From contig NZ_KQ948657.1 in the NCBI RefSeq assembly GCF_001514145.1, forward strand, positions 528,298-592,297: a DNA stretch of 64,000 nt, written 5' to 3'. Positions 51,079 through 61,197 of the stretch are shown here, one piece after another. This stretch comes from Streptomyces canus. Lineage in GTDB: Bacteria; Actinomycetota; Actinomycetes; Streptomycetales; Streptomycetaceae. The notes beneath the pieces were generated by a model. It searched no databases and had not been told where the DNA came from. It was given only the letters and a program-made list of their open reading frames with translations. Within the stretch, counting starts at the first letter, position 1, and every line of letters starts with the position of its first letter. The position numbers and the translations under genes were made by a program.

Positions 51079-52604
51079 GCACCACCTCCCAGCAGGTCTA
51101 CGGCTTTCTCGCCGACCATGAGCACCCCGATCATCGGGTTCACGGCGGTCATGGTCGGGAACACGGACGCGTCGGCGATGCGGATGCCGTCCAGGCCCCG
51201 GATCCTCAACTCGGGGTCCACCACGGCCAGTTCGTCGTCGGCGGCACCCATACGGCAGGTGCCCGCCGGGTGGTACACGGTGTGCGCGACCTTGCGGGCG
51301 TACTCGCTCAGCTCCACGTCACCGGTGACGTCGGGGCCCGGGCACACCTCCCGCTTCAGCCAGCCGGCGAGCGGTTCGGTCCGCGCGATCTCGCGGGCGA
51401 TTTTGATCCCGTCGACGAGAGTGCGGCCGTCGTAGTCGTCCTCGTCGGTGAAGTAGCGGAAGTCGAGTGCGGGCTTGACGGCCGGGTCGGCACTCGTGAG
51501 GTACAGGCGGCCGCGGCTCTTCGGCTTGGGGATGTTCGGGGTCATCGAGACGCCGTACGCCGGGCGTTCGTACCCGAGACGTTCCGGGTTGTCCGTGAAG
51601 GGCACCTGGTAGAAGTGGAACATCAGGTCGGGGCCCGCGTGTTCGGGGTCGCGGCGCACGAACAGGCCCGCGTCGGAGTCCATCGCGGAGTTCTCGGGGA
51701 TCGGTCCGTTCGTCTCCCAGACGATCACCGACTCGGGGTGGTCGAGGAGGTTCTCGCCGACGCCCGGCAGGTCGTGCGCGACCGGGATGCCGAGTGCTTC
51801 GAGGTCCGCACGCGGGCCGATGCCGGAGTGGAGCAGCAGACGCGGCGAGTCGACGGCACCGGCGCACAGCAGGACTTCGCGGCGGGCCCTGATCAGGGTC
51901 TCCTCGCCGTCCTTCGTCCGCACGTGCACGCCTTCCGCCCGCGTGCCGTCCAGCTCCAGCCTGTACGCCCAGGTCTCCAGGAAGAGGCGGAGGTTGGGCC
52001 GCTCGTCCATCACCGGGTGCAGATACGCCACCGAGGCCGACGAGCGCTTGTTGCTCTCCGGGTGGTAGGCCAGGTCGAAGAAGCCGACGCCGTCGTCGAA
52101 CGGCTTCTTGTTGAAGCCCTCCACGCGGGGCACGTCCAGCGCCTTCTGGGCGGCGTCGACGAAGTCGCGGGCGATGGCGTTCCGGTCCTTCTCGTCGACC
52201 GGGACGATGTTGTTCTTCAGCCGGGCGTAGTACGCCTCCATCGGCACCGCGCCCCAGCCCTTGGCGCCCGCCTGCTCCCACTCGTCCCAGTCGGAGGGCA
52301 GCGGCTTGAAGGCGATCAGCGTGTTGTGGGAGGAGCAGCCGCCGAGGACCCGGGCGCGGCTGTGCCGGATGTGGGAGTTGCCGCGCGGCTGCTCTGTGGT
52401 GGGGTAGTCGTAGTCGAGTTCGCCGCCGAGCAGGCCCATCCAGCGGCGCAGGGTGAGGACGTCGTCTCTGCCGACGTCGCTGGGGCCGCCCTCGATGACG
52501 GCGACGGTGACGTCGGGGTTCTCGGTGAGACGGGAGGCTATGACGGAGCCTGCCGTTCCGCCGCCTATGACGACGTAGTCGTACTCCTGTTTGAGCTCGG
52601 ACAT
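51075..52604 (-). CDS. betA: GMC family oxidoreductase, choline dehydrogenase-like
   Basis: 509 residues. The FAD-binding Gly-Gly-Gly-Thr-Ala-Gly-Ser is near residue 14, the GMC signature is around [10 protein letters not shown], and the active-site His is in Val-Tyr-His-Pro-Ala-Gly-Thr-Cys. It oxidises choline to betaine aldehyde; the assignment to choline rests on the aldehyde dehydrogenase upstream and betaine transporter downstream, since GMC enzymes also oxidise other alcohols. Forty-five bases follow the aldehyde dehydrogenase. Confidence 0.85.
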   Translation of the reverse strand: MSELKQEYDYVVIGGGTAGSVIASRLTENPDVTVAVIEGGPSDVGRDDVLTLRRWMGLLGGELDYDYPTTEQPRGNSHIRHSRARVLGGCSSHNTLIAFKPLPSDWDEWEQAGAKGWGAVPMEAYYARLKNNIVPVDEKDRNAIARDFVDAAQKALDVPRVEGFNKKPFDDGVGFFDLAYHPESNKRSSASVAYLHPVMDERPNLRLFLETWAYRLELDGTRAEGVHVRTKDGEETLIRARREVLLCAGAVDSPRLLLHSGIGPRADLEALGIPVAHDLPGVGENLLDHPESVIVWETNGPIPENSAMDSDAGLFVRRDPEHAGPDLMFHFYQVPFTDNPERLGYERPAYGVSMTPNIPKPKSRGRLYLTSADPAVKPALDFRYFTDEDDYDGRTLVDGIKIAREIARTEPLAGWLKREVCPGPDVTGDVELSEYARKVAHTVYHPAGTCRMGAADDELAVVDPELRIRGLDGIRIADASVFPTMTAVNPMIGVLMVGEKAVDLLGGGA

Positions 52605-52649
52605 GGGGGTACTCCAGGGAAGTCTTGGGAGAGAGAGGGGCGAGTGGTC

Positions 52650-54176
52650 TCAGCCGGCGAACCAGCGGACCGGCTTCGGCGCGAGGTTCTGGTAGACGTG
52701 CTTGCTCTCGCGGTACTCCGCGAGTCCGGCGGGGCCGAGCTCGCGGCCCACTCCGCTCTTCCCGAAGCCGCCCCACTCCGCCTGCGGGAGGTAGGGGTGG
52801 AAGTCGTTGATCCAGACGGTCCCGTGGCGGAGACGGCCGGCGACCCTGCGGGCACGTCCGGCGTCGGTGGTCCAGACGGCGCCGGCGAGGCCGTACTCGG
52901 TGTCGTTGGCGAGGGCGATCGCCTCGTCCTCGGTGCGGAAGGTCTCGACGGTGAGGACCGGTCCGAAGACCTCCTCCCGCACGACCCGCATCTCGCGGTG
53001 GCAGCGGTCGAGGACGGTCGGCTCGTAGAAGTAGCCGTCGGCGGGACGCTCGGCCGACGGCTCGGGGCGCTGTCCGCCGGAGCGCAGCACCGCGCCCTCG
53101 GCGAGCGCGGAGGCGACGTACGACTCGACCTTGGCGCGCTGCTGCTCGGAGACCAGCGGCCCGCACTCGACACCGTCCTCGGTGCCGCGGCCGAGGCGGA
53201 TCTTCGAGGCCCGGCGGGCGAGTTCGGCGACGAAGCGGTCCCGGACGGACTCCTCGACGATGAGGCGGCCGCCCGCGGAGCAGACCTGGCCGCTGTGGAT
53301 GAAGGCGGCGTTGAGGGCCTGGTCGACGGCGGTGTCGAAGCCCTGGGGGGTGGCGCAGGCGTCGGCGAAGACGACGTTGGGGTTCTTGCCGCCGAGTTCG
53401 AGGGCGACCTTCTTCACCGAGACGGCCGCCGCCTGCGCGACCTTCGTGCCGCTGACCAGGCCACCGGTGAAGGAGACGAGGTCCACGTCGGGGTGCTCGG
53501 CGAGCCGGGCGCCGACCGTGTGGCCGGGCCCGGTGACGATGTTGGCCACGCCTTCCGGCAGACCGGCCTCGACCATCAGCTCGATGAGGGCGATCGTCGT
53601 CATCGGGGTGATCTCGCTCGGCTTGACCACGAAGGTGTTGCCGGCCGCGAGCGCGGGAGCGATCTTCCAACTGGCCTGGAGAAGCGGGTAGTTCCAGGGC
53701 GTGATCAGCGCGCACACGCCGACGGGTTCGTGGACGACGACGCTGTGGATGTCGGTCGAGCCGGCGTCGACCACCCGGCCCGGCGCCTCGCCCGCGACCA
53801 GGTCGGCGAAGTAGCGGAAGGCGTCGGCGACACAGTCGATGTCGACCCGGCCCTCCTCCACGGTCTTGCCCGCGTCACGGCTCTCCAGCAGGCCGAGCTC
53901 TTCGCGGTCGCGTACAAGAAGATCGGCGACGCGGCGCAGAAGTGCCGCGCGTTCGGCGACGGGGGTGAGCGGCCAGGGGCCTTGTCCCGAGTCGAAGGCC
54001 TGGCGGGCGGCGGCGACCGCCAGGTCGGTGTCCTTCTCGTCCCCCTCGGCGACCACGGCGAACGGCCGCGCGTCGGCAGGGTCGAGGATCTCGCGGGTGG
54101 CTCCGGAGACGGCTGCGCGCCACTCGCCGCCCGCGTGGATGGTCTGCGGCTCCTGCCGCGCCTGCTGTCCGGCCAT
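52650..54176 (-). CDS. betB: betaine-aldehyde dehydrogenase family protein
   Basis: 508 residues, the usual length for NAD(P)-dependent aldehyde dehydrogenases. Catalytic Cys299 is in Ser-Gly-Gln-Val-Cys-Ser, general-base Glu260 in Leu-Glu-Leu-Gly-Gly-Lys-Asn, and the cofactor motif Thr-Pro-Trp-Asn-Tyr-Pro is near 160. It converts betaine aldehyde to the osmoprotectant glycine betaine. First gene of the five-gene operon; a palindrome lies about 90 bases upstream of its ATG. Confidence 0.88.
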   Translation of the reverse strand: MAGQQARQEPQTIHAGGEWRAAVSGATREILDPADARPFAVVAEGDEKDTDLAVAAARQAFDSGQGPWPLTPVAERAALLRRVADLLVRDREELGLLESRDAGKTVEEGRVDIDCVADAFRYFADLVAGEAPGRVVDAGSTDIHSVVVHEPVGVCALITPWNYPLLQASWKIAPALAAGNTFVVKPSEITPMTTIALIELMVEAGLPEGVANIVTGPGHTVGARLAEHPDVDLVSFTGGLVSGTKVAQAAAVSVKKVALELGGKNPNVVFADACATPQGFDTAVDQALNAAFIHSGQVCSAGGRLIVEESVRDRFVAELARRASKIRLGRGTEDGVECGPLVSEQQRAKVESYVASALAEGAVLRSGGQRPEPSAERPADGYFYEPTVLDRCHREMRVVREEVFGPVLTVETFRTEDEAIALANDTEYGLAGAVWTTDAGRARRVAGRLRHGTVWINDFHPYLPQAEWGGFGKSGVGRELGPAGLAEYRESKHVYQNLAPKPVRWFAG

Positions 54177-54264
54177 GATCGGTGTTGCCTTCCGTTCCTG
54201 TTCAGTTCCCCTGCGTCACACGGGTGTCACTCACGGGGACCGTCGTCGCCTGCCCCCGCGCCTC

Positions 54265-54280
54265 GATTGCATGCGCAATC
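54265..54280. promoter_or_regulatory. palindromic operator candidate of the betaine operon
   Basis: GATTGC-ATGC-GCAATC: six-base perfect arms around four bases, 89 bases before the aldehyde dehydrogenase start and about 85 bases beyond the stop of the 54364-55635 gene. The TTGC/GCAA half-sites resemble those of IclR-type regulators. No regulator gene is adjacent. Confidence 0.5.
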
Positions 54281-54363
54281 GGTGGCCGAAAGTGGGCTGG
54301 CTCACTGAACATGAGGGCAAAGCAGGACAAAAGGAAAGGCTGCGGGTGCGGCCGGACGCCGGT

Positions 54364-55635
54364 TCAGTCGATCGACGCCGCGTCGCAGGAGTACGGCGCG
54401 CAGAAGCCGGAGAGAGCGGTGGTCAGGAGCTCCAGTTCGTCCTGGCTGCCGTCGTCCTCCAGGCCGTACGCGGCGATCGCGTAGATGAGGCCGTCCTGGG
54501 CGACGAACCGCTCGTCGTAGACGTGCCAGGGGCCCACGTCCGGCTCACCGCTGAGGGAGTCGGCCCGGTACTCCAGGCGTTCACCCGTGAACCCGTCCTC
54601 CTCGACGGGCTGGAGGTCCAGCTTCTCGAAGCCGTCCGGCTTGCTGGTCTCGGCGGAGAGGTAGAGCTCGAAGGACGCCTCCGGGGACTCCTCCGCGACC
54701 TGGTAGACCTGAAGCCGGCGTTCGCCGTCCGCGCTGCGGTAGTTGACCACGTCGATGCCGTACTTGGACGTCACGGTGGTGCGCGACCAGCCCGCGGGCC
54801 GTGCGATACGGAAGCCCTCCTCGTCCTCGTACAGCTCGTATCCGGCGGGGAGTTCGGGCGCCGAGGCGAGCGGGGACGCCGTGTCCTCGGTCGGCGAGGG
54901 GGTCGGCGACTCGTAGGGGCCGCTCTGCTGTGAGACGACTCCCGTGGGCGTCGGGTTCGCGTCACCGGCCTTGTCGTCCTCGTCCCCGCCGCCGACAAGC
55001 GTCAGCATCAGGGTCACGGCGACCCCGACGGCGGCGACCCCGCCGAGCACGGACCAGAGGAGCCGACGGTTCGTTCCGGTGGGAGGCGCGGTGACGGCCG
55101 TCTGAGCGGCCGTCTGAGCGGCGGTCGGTGCGGCGGTCTGTGCGGCGGTCGACCAGGAAGTCCCCGACCACTCGGCCGAGGGCGCGGATCCGGCACCGAG
55201 CTGCTCGACGGAGGACCAGCCGCCGTCGGGGGCGCCGGGTCCGTGCCAGGTGCTGCCGCCTCCGGTTCCGGGCCAGCCGGCGGGAGGGGAGGGCGGGGGC
55301 GGCAGGACGGGGGCGGCCTTGGCAGACGGTTCCGTGGAGCCGGACCCCGCAGCCGCGCCCACGGTCTTGTCGGGGGCCGCCTCCGCGCCGACCGACCCGG
55401 CCGCCGGCGGCCACACGGGCGCGACCGGCCCGGCCGTGGGCGCGGCGGTCCCGTCAGCCGGCGGCGCCCCGGCCGATGCTCCGGCCGCGGCCCCGGACAC
55501 CCCCGGCGGCCACGTCGGCACAGCGCCCGGCCGGGCCGGTGGCGGCGGAGTGACCGGACCGGTCGCGGTCCCGCTCCCGTCGCCCTCCTCCCACCGCTGC
55601 GTCTCCTCGTTCCAGTACCGCACGCCCCCGCTCAT
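54364..55635 (-). CDS. membrane-anchored protein with extracellular domain (paralogue 1)
   Basis: 423 residues from the ATG at 55635, with GGGAAGGGGA upstream. It begins Met-Ser-Gly-Gly-Val-Arg-Tyr-Trp-Asn-Glu-Glu-Thr-Gln, then a long Pro/Ala/Gly-rich cytoplasmic stretch, one membrane helix (about 192-213), and an extracellular domain of about 150 residues beginning Gly-Tyr-Glu-Leu-Tyr-Glu-Asp. That domain contains Arg-Arg-Leu-Gln-Val-Tyr-Gln-Val-Ala-Glu-Glu-Ser-Pro and ends with two Cys. The same domain occurs in the gene at 58886-59761. No known family. The topology suggests a signal receptor or cell-wall associated protein. Confidence 0.65.
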   Translation of the reverse strand: MSGGVRYWNEETQRWEEGDGSGTATGPVTPPPPARPGAVPTWPPGVSGAAAGASAGAPPADGTAAPTAGPVAPVWPPAAGSVGAEAAPDKTVGAAAGSGSTEPSAKAAPVLPPPPSPPAGWPGTGGGSTWHGPGAPDGGWSSVEQLGAGSAPSAEWSGTSWSTAAQTAAPTAAQTAAQTAVTAPPTGTNRRLLWSVLGGVAAVGVAVTLMLTLVGGGDEDDKAGDANPTPTGVVSQQSGPYESPTPSPTEDTASPLASAPELPAGYELYEDEEGFRIARPAGWSRTTVTSKYGIDVVNYRSADGERRLQVYQVAEESPEASFELYLSAETSKPDGFEKLDLQPVEEDGFTGERLEYRADSLSGEPDVGPWHVYDERFVAQDGLIYAIAAYGLEDDGSQDELELLTTALSGFCAPYSCDAASID

Positions 55636-55695
55636 GGCGTCCCCTTCCCCTTCACCGCGTCCCCCGTAGACCGGCACTTACCGCACCGCGCCCTC

Positions 55696-56052
55696 TCACA
55701 ATCCCAGCAGCCCCGCCACGGCCCCCGCCGAAGCGACCAGACCGACCAGCGCCTGCGAGTCGTCCAGCAGCGCCCGCAGGCGTTCCCGACGGGTCGGCCC
55801 CGCCTGCCCCGTCGTGACGATCTCCTCCTCCGTCTCGGCCAGGGCGCTGTCCAGTGCCGCCGTCTCGTCGGTGGCCCGGAGTCGCGTGAGGTCCTCGCGG
55901 AGTTCCCGTACGGCGGTCAGGAGCGCCTCGGCGGCCTCGTCCCGCTGGGGCGCCGTACCGTGGTGGCTCTCGGCGTGCGCGTGGCTGCCGATGGCGAAGG
56001 TGCTGCCGTGGACACCACCGCTGATGCTGACGCCTGGCTCATCCGTTGTCAT
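55696..56052 (-). CDS. small protein with Gly-Gly-Val-His-Gly motif
   Basis: 118 residues from the ATG at 56052. The N-terminal 25 residues carry Ile-Ser-Gly-Gly-Val-His-Gly-Ser-Thr-Phe-Ala-Ile-Gly, then a His-rich patch, a predicted coiled coil (about 40-85) and a hydrophobic C-terminus (about 100-118). The same Gly-rich motif ends the larger protein encoded just upstream, whose gene this one overlaps by 14 bases. Function unknown; the two are probably partners. Confidence 0.6.
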   Translation of the reverse strand: MTTDEPGVSISGGVHGSTFAIGSHAHAESHHGTAPQRDEAAEALLTAVRELREDLTRLRATDETAALDSALAETEEEIVTTGQAGPTRRERLRALLDDSQALVGLVASAGAVAGLLGL

Positions 56053-57832
56053 TGCCGCTGGTTCCCTTCTGCGGCGCGGACCCCGCGCCGCCGTTGCCGG
56101 AGGACGCGGTGGCGTTCTTGCCCACCGCGAAGGTGCTGCCGTGGACACCGCCCTCGACGTTCACGCCGCCGCTGCTGATGTTCACGATCTTCTGGACGAA
56201 CTCGCCGGTCTGGTAACCGGATTCGGCCAGCGCGGTCAGCACGCCGTGCGCGACCCGGTCCTGCACGCTCCTGAGGTAGCGGGAGGCGTCCATCTCCTGG
56301 AAACGGGACCCCTCGTCCACCGAGCCCAGCTCCCGCACCGACAGCGCCGGACCGTCGGGCAGCGCGCCCGCGTGGCCGCCGGTCAGCAGCTTCCACGCGT
56401 ACCCCACGCCCCTGCCCAGGGTGACCAGGGAGCGGGCCGCGGAGCCCGGCACCCGGGCCACCGCCCAGGCCGCCTTCCCGACGACGTTGTTGTGCCGGTA
56501 GGTGTGGGCCGTGCGGTCGGCGTCCTTGAAGTCCTCGCGCACCGGCAGCAGCACATGCGGGGCGATCTCCAGCATGAGCATCCGGCCCTGGGTGTGGACC
56601 CGCACGAAGACCGTGACGACCAGCTCCTCCTCCCATCCGCCGACCCGGATCCGCAGGAAGTGCCGCCGCTTCTCGGCGCCCTCCTCGACCGCGCGCGCCC
56701 GGTGGTCCTCGAAGGCCTGCGGGTGGTACGGCGCCTCCTCGCGCCGACGCAGCCCCTCCGCGGGCAGGAACACGCACTCGTCGATCTCCAGCCAGCGCAG
56801 CCGGTCGCGGACCGTGTGTCCGGCGAACTCGGAGGGCAGCCGCAGCTGTTCGAGCAGCGGGCGGATCTTCTCCAGGACCGCGCGGTTGTTCAGCGGCAGC
56901 TGTTCCTTCTTCATCTCGTCGGGCCGCAGCTCGACGGCGAGCACCCAGGTCTCGTAGGCGGCCCCGGCCCCGCAGAAGGGACGCTTCTCGTGGTACATGA
57001 CCAGCGGCGCGTGCTGCTCGATCCGGATGCGCTGCTTCAGCCGCTGGAACCGCTGTCCCTCGGCCCGCTCGGCGGGGTCGCCGGCCGCGTCAGGGAAGCG
57101 CTGCGGGGACAGTTCGGCGCCCATCGCCCGGGCGAACTGTCCGCGCTGCGCGGCCACGCACCCCGCGATCAGCGCGAAGACGACGATCACCAGCCAGGCC
57201 TGCAGGGGCCCGATCAGCCCGCTGACCCCGTCGAAGTCGGGGAACAGCAGATCGGACGGGCCGGTCGAGTCGCCGTAGGAGCCGTACGAGTCGCCATAGC
57301 CGTACGAGTCACCGTAGGACGAGGAGTCGTCGTCGCCTCCGCCGAACGCGACGACGAGGGCCAGGATCAGGAACGTGGCGAAGACGAGCCGCCCCCACCA
57401 GCGCACGAAGAAGGCCGGCACCCGCCGGTACAGCGGCGGGTTCGCGCTCTTGCCCCGGATCCATGAGGCGGCCGCGAGCATCAGGCTGGGACCGAGGAAC
57501 ACGAACATCAGCCCACCGGTCAGCGGCAGCCCGATCACCCACAGGCCCAGGATCAGCCCGGCCCACAGGAGCTCCTGGCGCCGGGCCCGCAGCGCGTGCG
57601 CGAGCACCCGGGCCGCGTCGAGGCCGAGCGAGGGCGCCACGATCCGCTGTTCGTTCAGGTGCAGCTGCTCGATGACCCGGTCCCGGTAACCGGAATCCAG
57701 GTAGGTGCCCGCGCACAGCAGCCGGGTCGCCTCACTGGCGTGCGGTGGCGTGGCCGGTCCGGGTGGTGCCGACGAAGGCGGTGCGCCGCCCGATGTCGGC
57801 TGCGGTTGCTGAGGCACGAACGCAGTACTCAC
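56039..57832 (-). CDS. large membrane protein of unknown function ending in the Gly-Gly-Val-His-Gly motif
   Basis: 597 residues from the GTG at 57832 (GGGGGAAG upstream); a TTG at 57883 is less likely. Hydrophobic pairs lie at about 90-122 and 145-163, a Ser/Tyr/Asp/Gly-rich loop at about 165-205, and one further helix at about 212-230. The C-terminal cytoplasmic half (about 250-560) looks globular, with Val-Leu-Ala-Val-Glu-Leu-Arg-Pro and Glu-Leu-Val-Val-Thr-Val-Phe-Val-Arg. The tail carries Val-Glu-Gly-Gly-Val-His-Gly-Ser-Thr-Phe-Ala-Val-Gly. No family recognised. First gene of a coupled pair. Confidence 0.65.
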   Translation of the reverse strand: MSTAFVPQQPQPTSGGAPPSSAPPGPATPPHASEATRLLCAGTYLDSGYRDRVIEQLHLNEQRIVAPSLGLDAARVLAHALRARRQELLWAGLILGLWVIGLPLTGGLMFVFLGPSLMLAAASWIRGKSANPPLYRRVPAFFVRWWGRLVFATFLILALVVAFGGGDDDSSSYGDSYGYGDSYGSYGDSTGPSDLLFPDFDGVSGLIGPLQAWLVIVVFALIAGCVAAQRGQFARAMGAELSPQRFPDAAGDPAERAEGQRFQRLKQRIRIEQHAPLVMYHEKRPFCGAGAAYETWVLAVELRPDEMKKEQLPLNNRAVLEKIRPLLEQLRLPSEFAGHTVRDRLRWLEIDECVFLPAEGLRRREEAPYHPQAFEDHRARAVEEGAEKRRHFLRIRVGGWEEELVVTVFVRVHTQGRMLMLEIAPHVLLPVREDFKDADRTAHTYRHNNVVGKAAWAVARVPGSAARSLVTLGRGVGYAWKLLTGGHAGALPDGPALSVRELGSVDEGSRFQEMDASRYLRSVQDRVAHGVLTALAESGYQTGEFVQKIVNISSGGVNVEGGVHGSTFAVGKNATASSGNGGAGSAPQKGTSGNDNG

Positions 57833-57934
57833 GCCACTTCCCCCGATGCGTGCAAAGGCCTTGCTCAGTGCTGTTGTTGACAACCAATCAGCATAGAGGT
57901 GCGGGTGGGGTCGGCAAACCGGAATGCGGACCTG

Positions 57935-57972
57935 TGGACAGCGGCAGATTCATTTGACTAAAGTCAAAGATT
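57935..57972 (+). promoter_or_regulatory. leaderless promoter with MarR operator
   Basis: TGGACA (57935-57940) and TAAAGT (57959-57964) with 18-base spacing place transcription start at or next to the ATG at 57973; there is no ribosome site. A palindrome, TTTGAC-TAAA-GTCAAA (57953-57968), overlaps the -10 and ends four bases before the ATG. A bound repressor would block the promoter, which fits autoregulation by the encoded MarR domain. Confidence 0.65.
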
Positions 57973-58860
57973 ATGGACCCGGTGTCGACAGTGCACGTGG
58001 CGGAGTTCCGCCGGTTCAACCGCTACTTCACCCGCCGTATCGGCGCCCTGGACGACCACTACCTCGGCCAGGACCGCCCGCTCGGCGAGGCGCGGCTGCT
58101 GTTCGAGATCGGTGAGGGGGTCTCGCTGCGCGAGCTCAGGACCCGGCTCGGTCTGGACGCCGGATATCTGAGCCGGATGGCGAAGACCCTGCAGGCGCAG
58201 GGCATGGTCCGGATCAGCGTCCACCCGGGCGACAGCCGGCTGCGCATGGTCGAGCTGACCCGCGCCGGACGCATCGAACTCGACGAGCAGAACCGCAGGG
58301 CCGACGCCCTCGCGGCCGGTCTGCTCGACGGACTCACCGGGCCCCAGCGCGACCGGCTCACGGAGGCGATGAGCACCGCCCAGCGCCTGCTGCGCCTGGC
58401 CGGTATCACCGTGGCCCGGGTCGACGGCGCCGCCCCCGACGCCCGCGCCTGCCTCGACGCCTACGCCGCCGACATCGACGCCCGCTTCCCGGAGGGCTTC
58501 GACAAGTCCGACCTGGTGCGCCCCGAGGAGGTGTCCGGGAACGCGGGCGCGTTCTTCGTGGCGTACGAGGAGGGCCGCCCCGTGGGCTGCGGCGCGCTGC
58601 GCCGGCTGGAGCCGCGCGTCGGCGAGATCCGCCATGTGTGGGTGCACCCGGACGCCCGCCGCCTCGGCCTCGCCCGGCGGATCCTCGCGGCCCTGGAGAC
58701 GGAGGCCGCCGCCCGCCGCCTGGCCGTCCTTCGGCTCGACACGCACGCCTCGCTCACCGAGGCGCGGACGATGTACCTGGCGTGCGGCTACACGGAGATC
58801 CCGCCGTACGTGGACCACGTCTACGGCGACTACTGGTTCGAGAAGCGACTGACCGGCTGA
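57973..58860 (+). CDS. MarR-type helix-turn-helix fused to a GNAT acetyltransferase domain
   Basis: 295 residues. Residues 1-145 are a MarR winged helix (Leu-Arg-Thr-Arg-Leu-Gly-Leu-Asp-Ala-Gly-Tyr-Leu-Ser-Arg, then Asp-Ser-Arg-Leu-Arg in the wing). Residues 150-293 are a GNAT domain with the acetyl-CoA loop region Ala-Arg-Arg-Leu-Gly-Leu-Ala-Arg-Arg, following Val-Gly-Glu-Ile-Arg-His-Val-Trp-Val. Such bifunctional proteins are known in actinomycetes; the acetylated substrate is usually unknown. It lies divergently from the 56039-57832 gene. Confidence 0.88.
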   Translation: MDPVSTVHVAEFRRFNRYFTRRIGALDDHYLGQDRPLGEARLLFEIGEGVSLRELRTRLGLDAGYLSRMAKTLQAQGMVRISVHPGDSRLRMVELTRAGRIELDEQNRRADALAAGLLDGLTGPQRDRLTEAMSTAQRLLRLAGITVARVDGAAPDARACLDAYAADIDARFPEGFDKSDLVRPEEVSGNAGAFFVAYEEGRPVGCGALRRLEPRVGEIRHVWVHPDARRLGLARRILAALETEAAARRLAVLRLDTHASLTEARTMYLACGYTEIPPYVDHVYGDYWFEKRLTG

Positions 58861-58885
58861 CCTCGGGTCTCGGCGGACCGAGGGC

Positions 58886-59761
58886 TCACTCCGCCCCCAC
58901 GCCGCACTCCGTGTCCGCCGGGCAGAAGGAGGCCAGCGCCCTGGTGAGCGGCTCGCGCACCAGCGCGGGCGCGAGGGCGGCGGGGCCGGTGGCGCGGATC
59001 GCGTACAGCCTCCCGTCGGCGGCCCGGAAGCGGTGGTCGACGACCTGGCGGGCGCCGAGGTCCGTGTCGTCGTAGCGGTAGGCGAGCTCGGCCCAGGTGG
59101 TGCCGGAGGCCCGGTCGACGACCTGGTAGCCGGGCCGGCGCGAGAAGCCGTAGCCGGGGTCGTTCTCGGCCAGGCCGAGGGACTGGGCCGGGGTGTCCTC
59201 CGCGACCCGGAAGACCTGGAGCCGTCGGCCGTCGGCGGGGGCGTCGTAGACGACGATCGGAGCGGACTCGCCCTGCTTCTCGGTGCGGGTCCAGCCCCGG
59301 GGAACGTCGACGGTGTAGCCGACGGGATCCTGGACACGGCGGTACCCCGAGGCGGTGGAGGCGGAAGCCGACGGGGACGGCGTGGCCGTGACGCTCGGGG
59401 CCGGACCGGCGCCCCTTCCGGAACCGGATCCGAGGGAGGTGTCGCGGAGGAACCACCAGACACCGACCCCGACCGAGACCCCGACCAGGACGGCCACCGC
59501 GAGGGCGGCGAGCACCCGTCGGACCCGGTGGGGCGCGTGCGGGGGACCCGTGGGAGCCGCCGCCGCCGGTGGCCACTCAGGGGCGGGGGCAGCCGGTGTC
59601 CCGGCCGTCGCCCAGGGAGGCGCGAAGGAGGTCTGTGTCCGGGCGGACGCCCACGGCGGGGCGGTCCCCGTCTCCCCCGAGCTCCAGGCCGCCCGGCCTC
59701 TCTCCTCGCTCGGTTCGTGTTCCGCTCCGGAACCGGAGCTGTAGCCGTTCCAGCCGTTCAT
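58886..59761 (-). CDS. membrane-anchored protein with extracellular domain (paralogue 2)
   Basis: 291 residues. A Pro/Ala-rich cytoplasmic part precedes a membrane helix (about 85-105), a Ser/Thr/Pro linker and an extracellular domain of about 155 residues. The domain begins Gly-Tyr-Arg-Arg-Val-Gln-Asp-Pro-Val-Gly-Tyr and contains Arg-Arg-Leu-Gln-Val-Phe-Arg-Val-Ala-Glu-Asp-Thr-Pro, which aligns with the gene at 54364-55635; it also ends with two Cys (Phe-Cys-Pro-Ala-Asp-Thr-Glu-Cys). Function unknown. It converges with the MarR-GNAT gene. Confidence 0.65.
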   Translation of the reverse strand: MNGWNGYSSGSGAEHEPSEERGRAAWSSGETGTAPPWASARTQTSFAPPWATAGTPAAPAPEWPPAAAAPTGPPHAPHRVRRVLAALAVAVLVGVSVGVGVWWFLRDTSLGSGSGRGAGPAPSVTATPSPSASASTASGYRRVQDPVGYTVDVPRGWTRTEKQGESAPIVVYDAPADGRRLQVFRVAEDTPAQSLGLAENDPGYGFSRRPGYQVVDRASGTTWAELAYRYDDTDLGARQVVDHRFRAADGRLYAIRATGPAALAPALVREPLTRALASFCPADTECGVGAE

Positions 59762-59819
59762 ATCGAACCCCCCGCATCACCCCACCGGGTACTGCGTCGA
59801 CCGTAGGGCGAAAAACGGC

Positions 59820-59859
59820 CACGGGCCCTGTTCCGGAAGGAACCGGAACAGGGCCCGTG
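59820..59859 (-). terminator. rho-independent terminator of mdh
   Basis: Perfect 17-base stem CACGGGCCCTGTTCCGG (59820-59836) / CCGGAACAGGGCCCGTG (59843-59859) with loop AAGGAA. On the minus strand it is followed within four bases by TTTTT. Confidence 0.92.
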
Positions 59860-59888
59860 CAGGCTCGTGACAGAGCCGTCGAGAAGAC

Positions 59889-61197
<1,309 letters not shown>

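Noticed and set aside
51270..54308. Long rightward open frame of about 1000 codons across the betaine operon
   Set aside because: It is antisense to three well-recognised genes, has the composition of a mirror frame and shows no domain; it results from high GC content.
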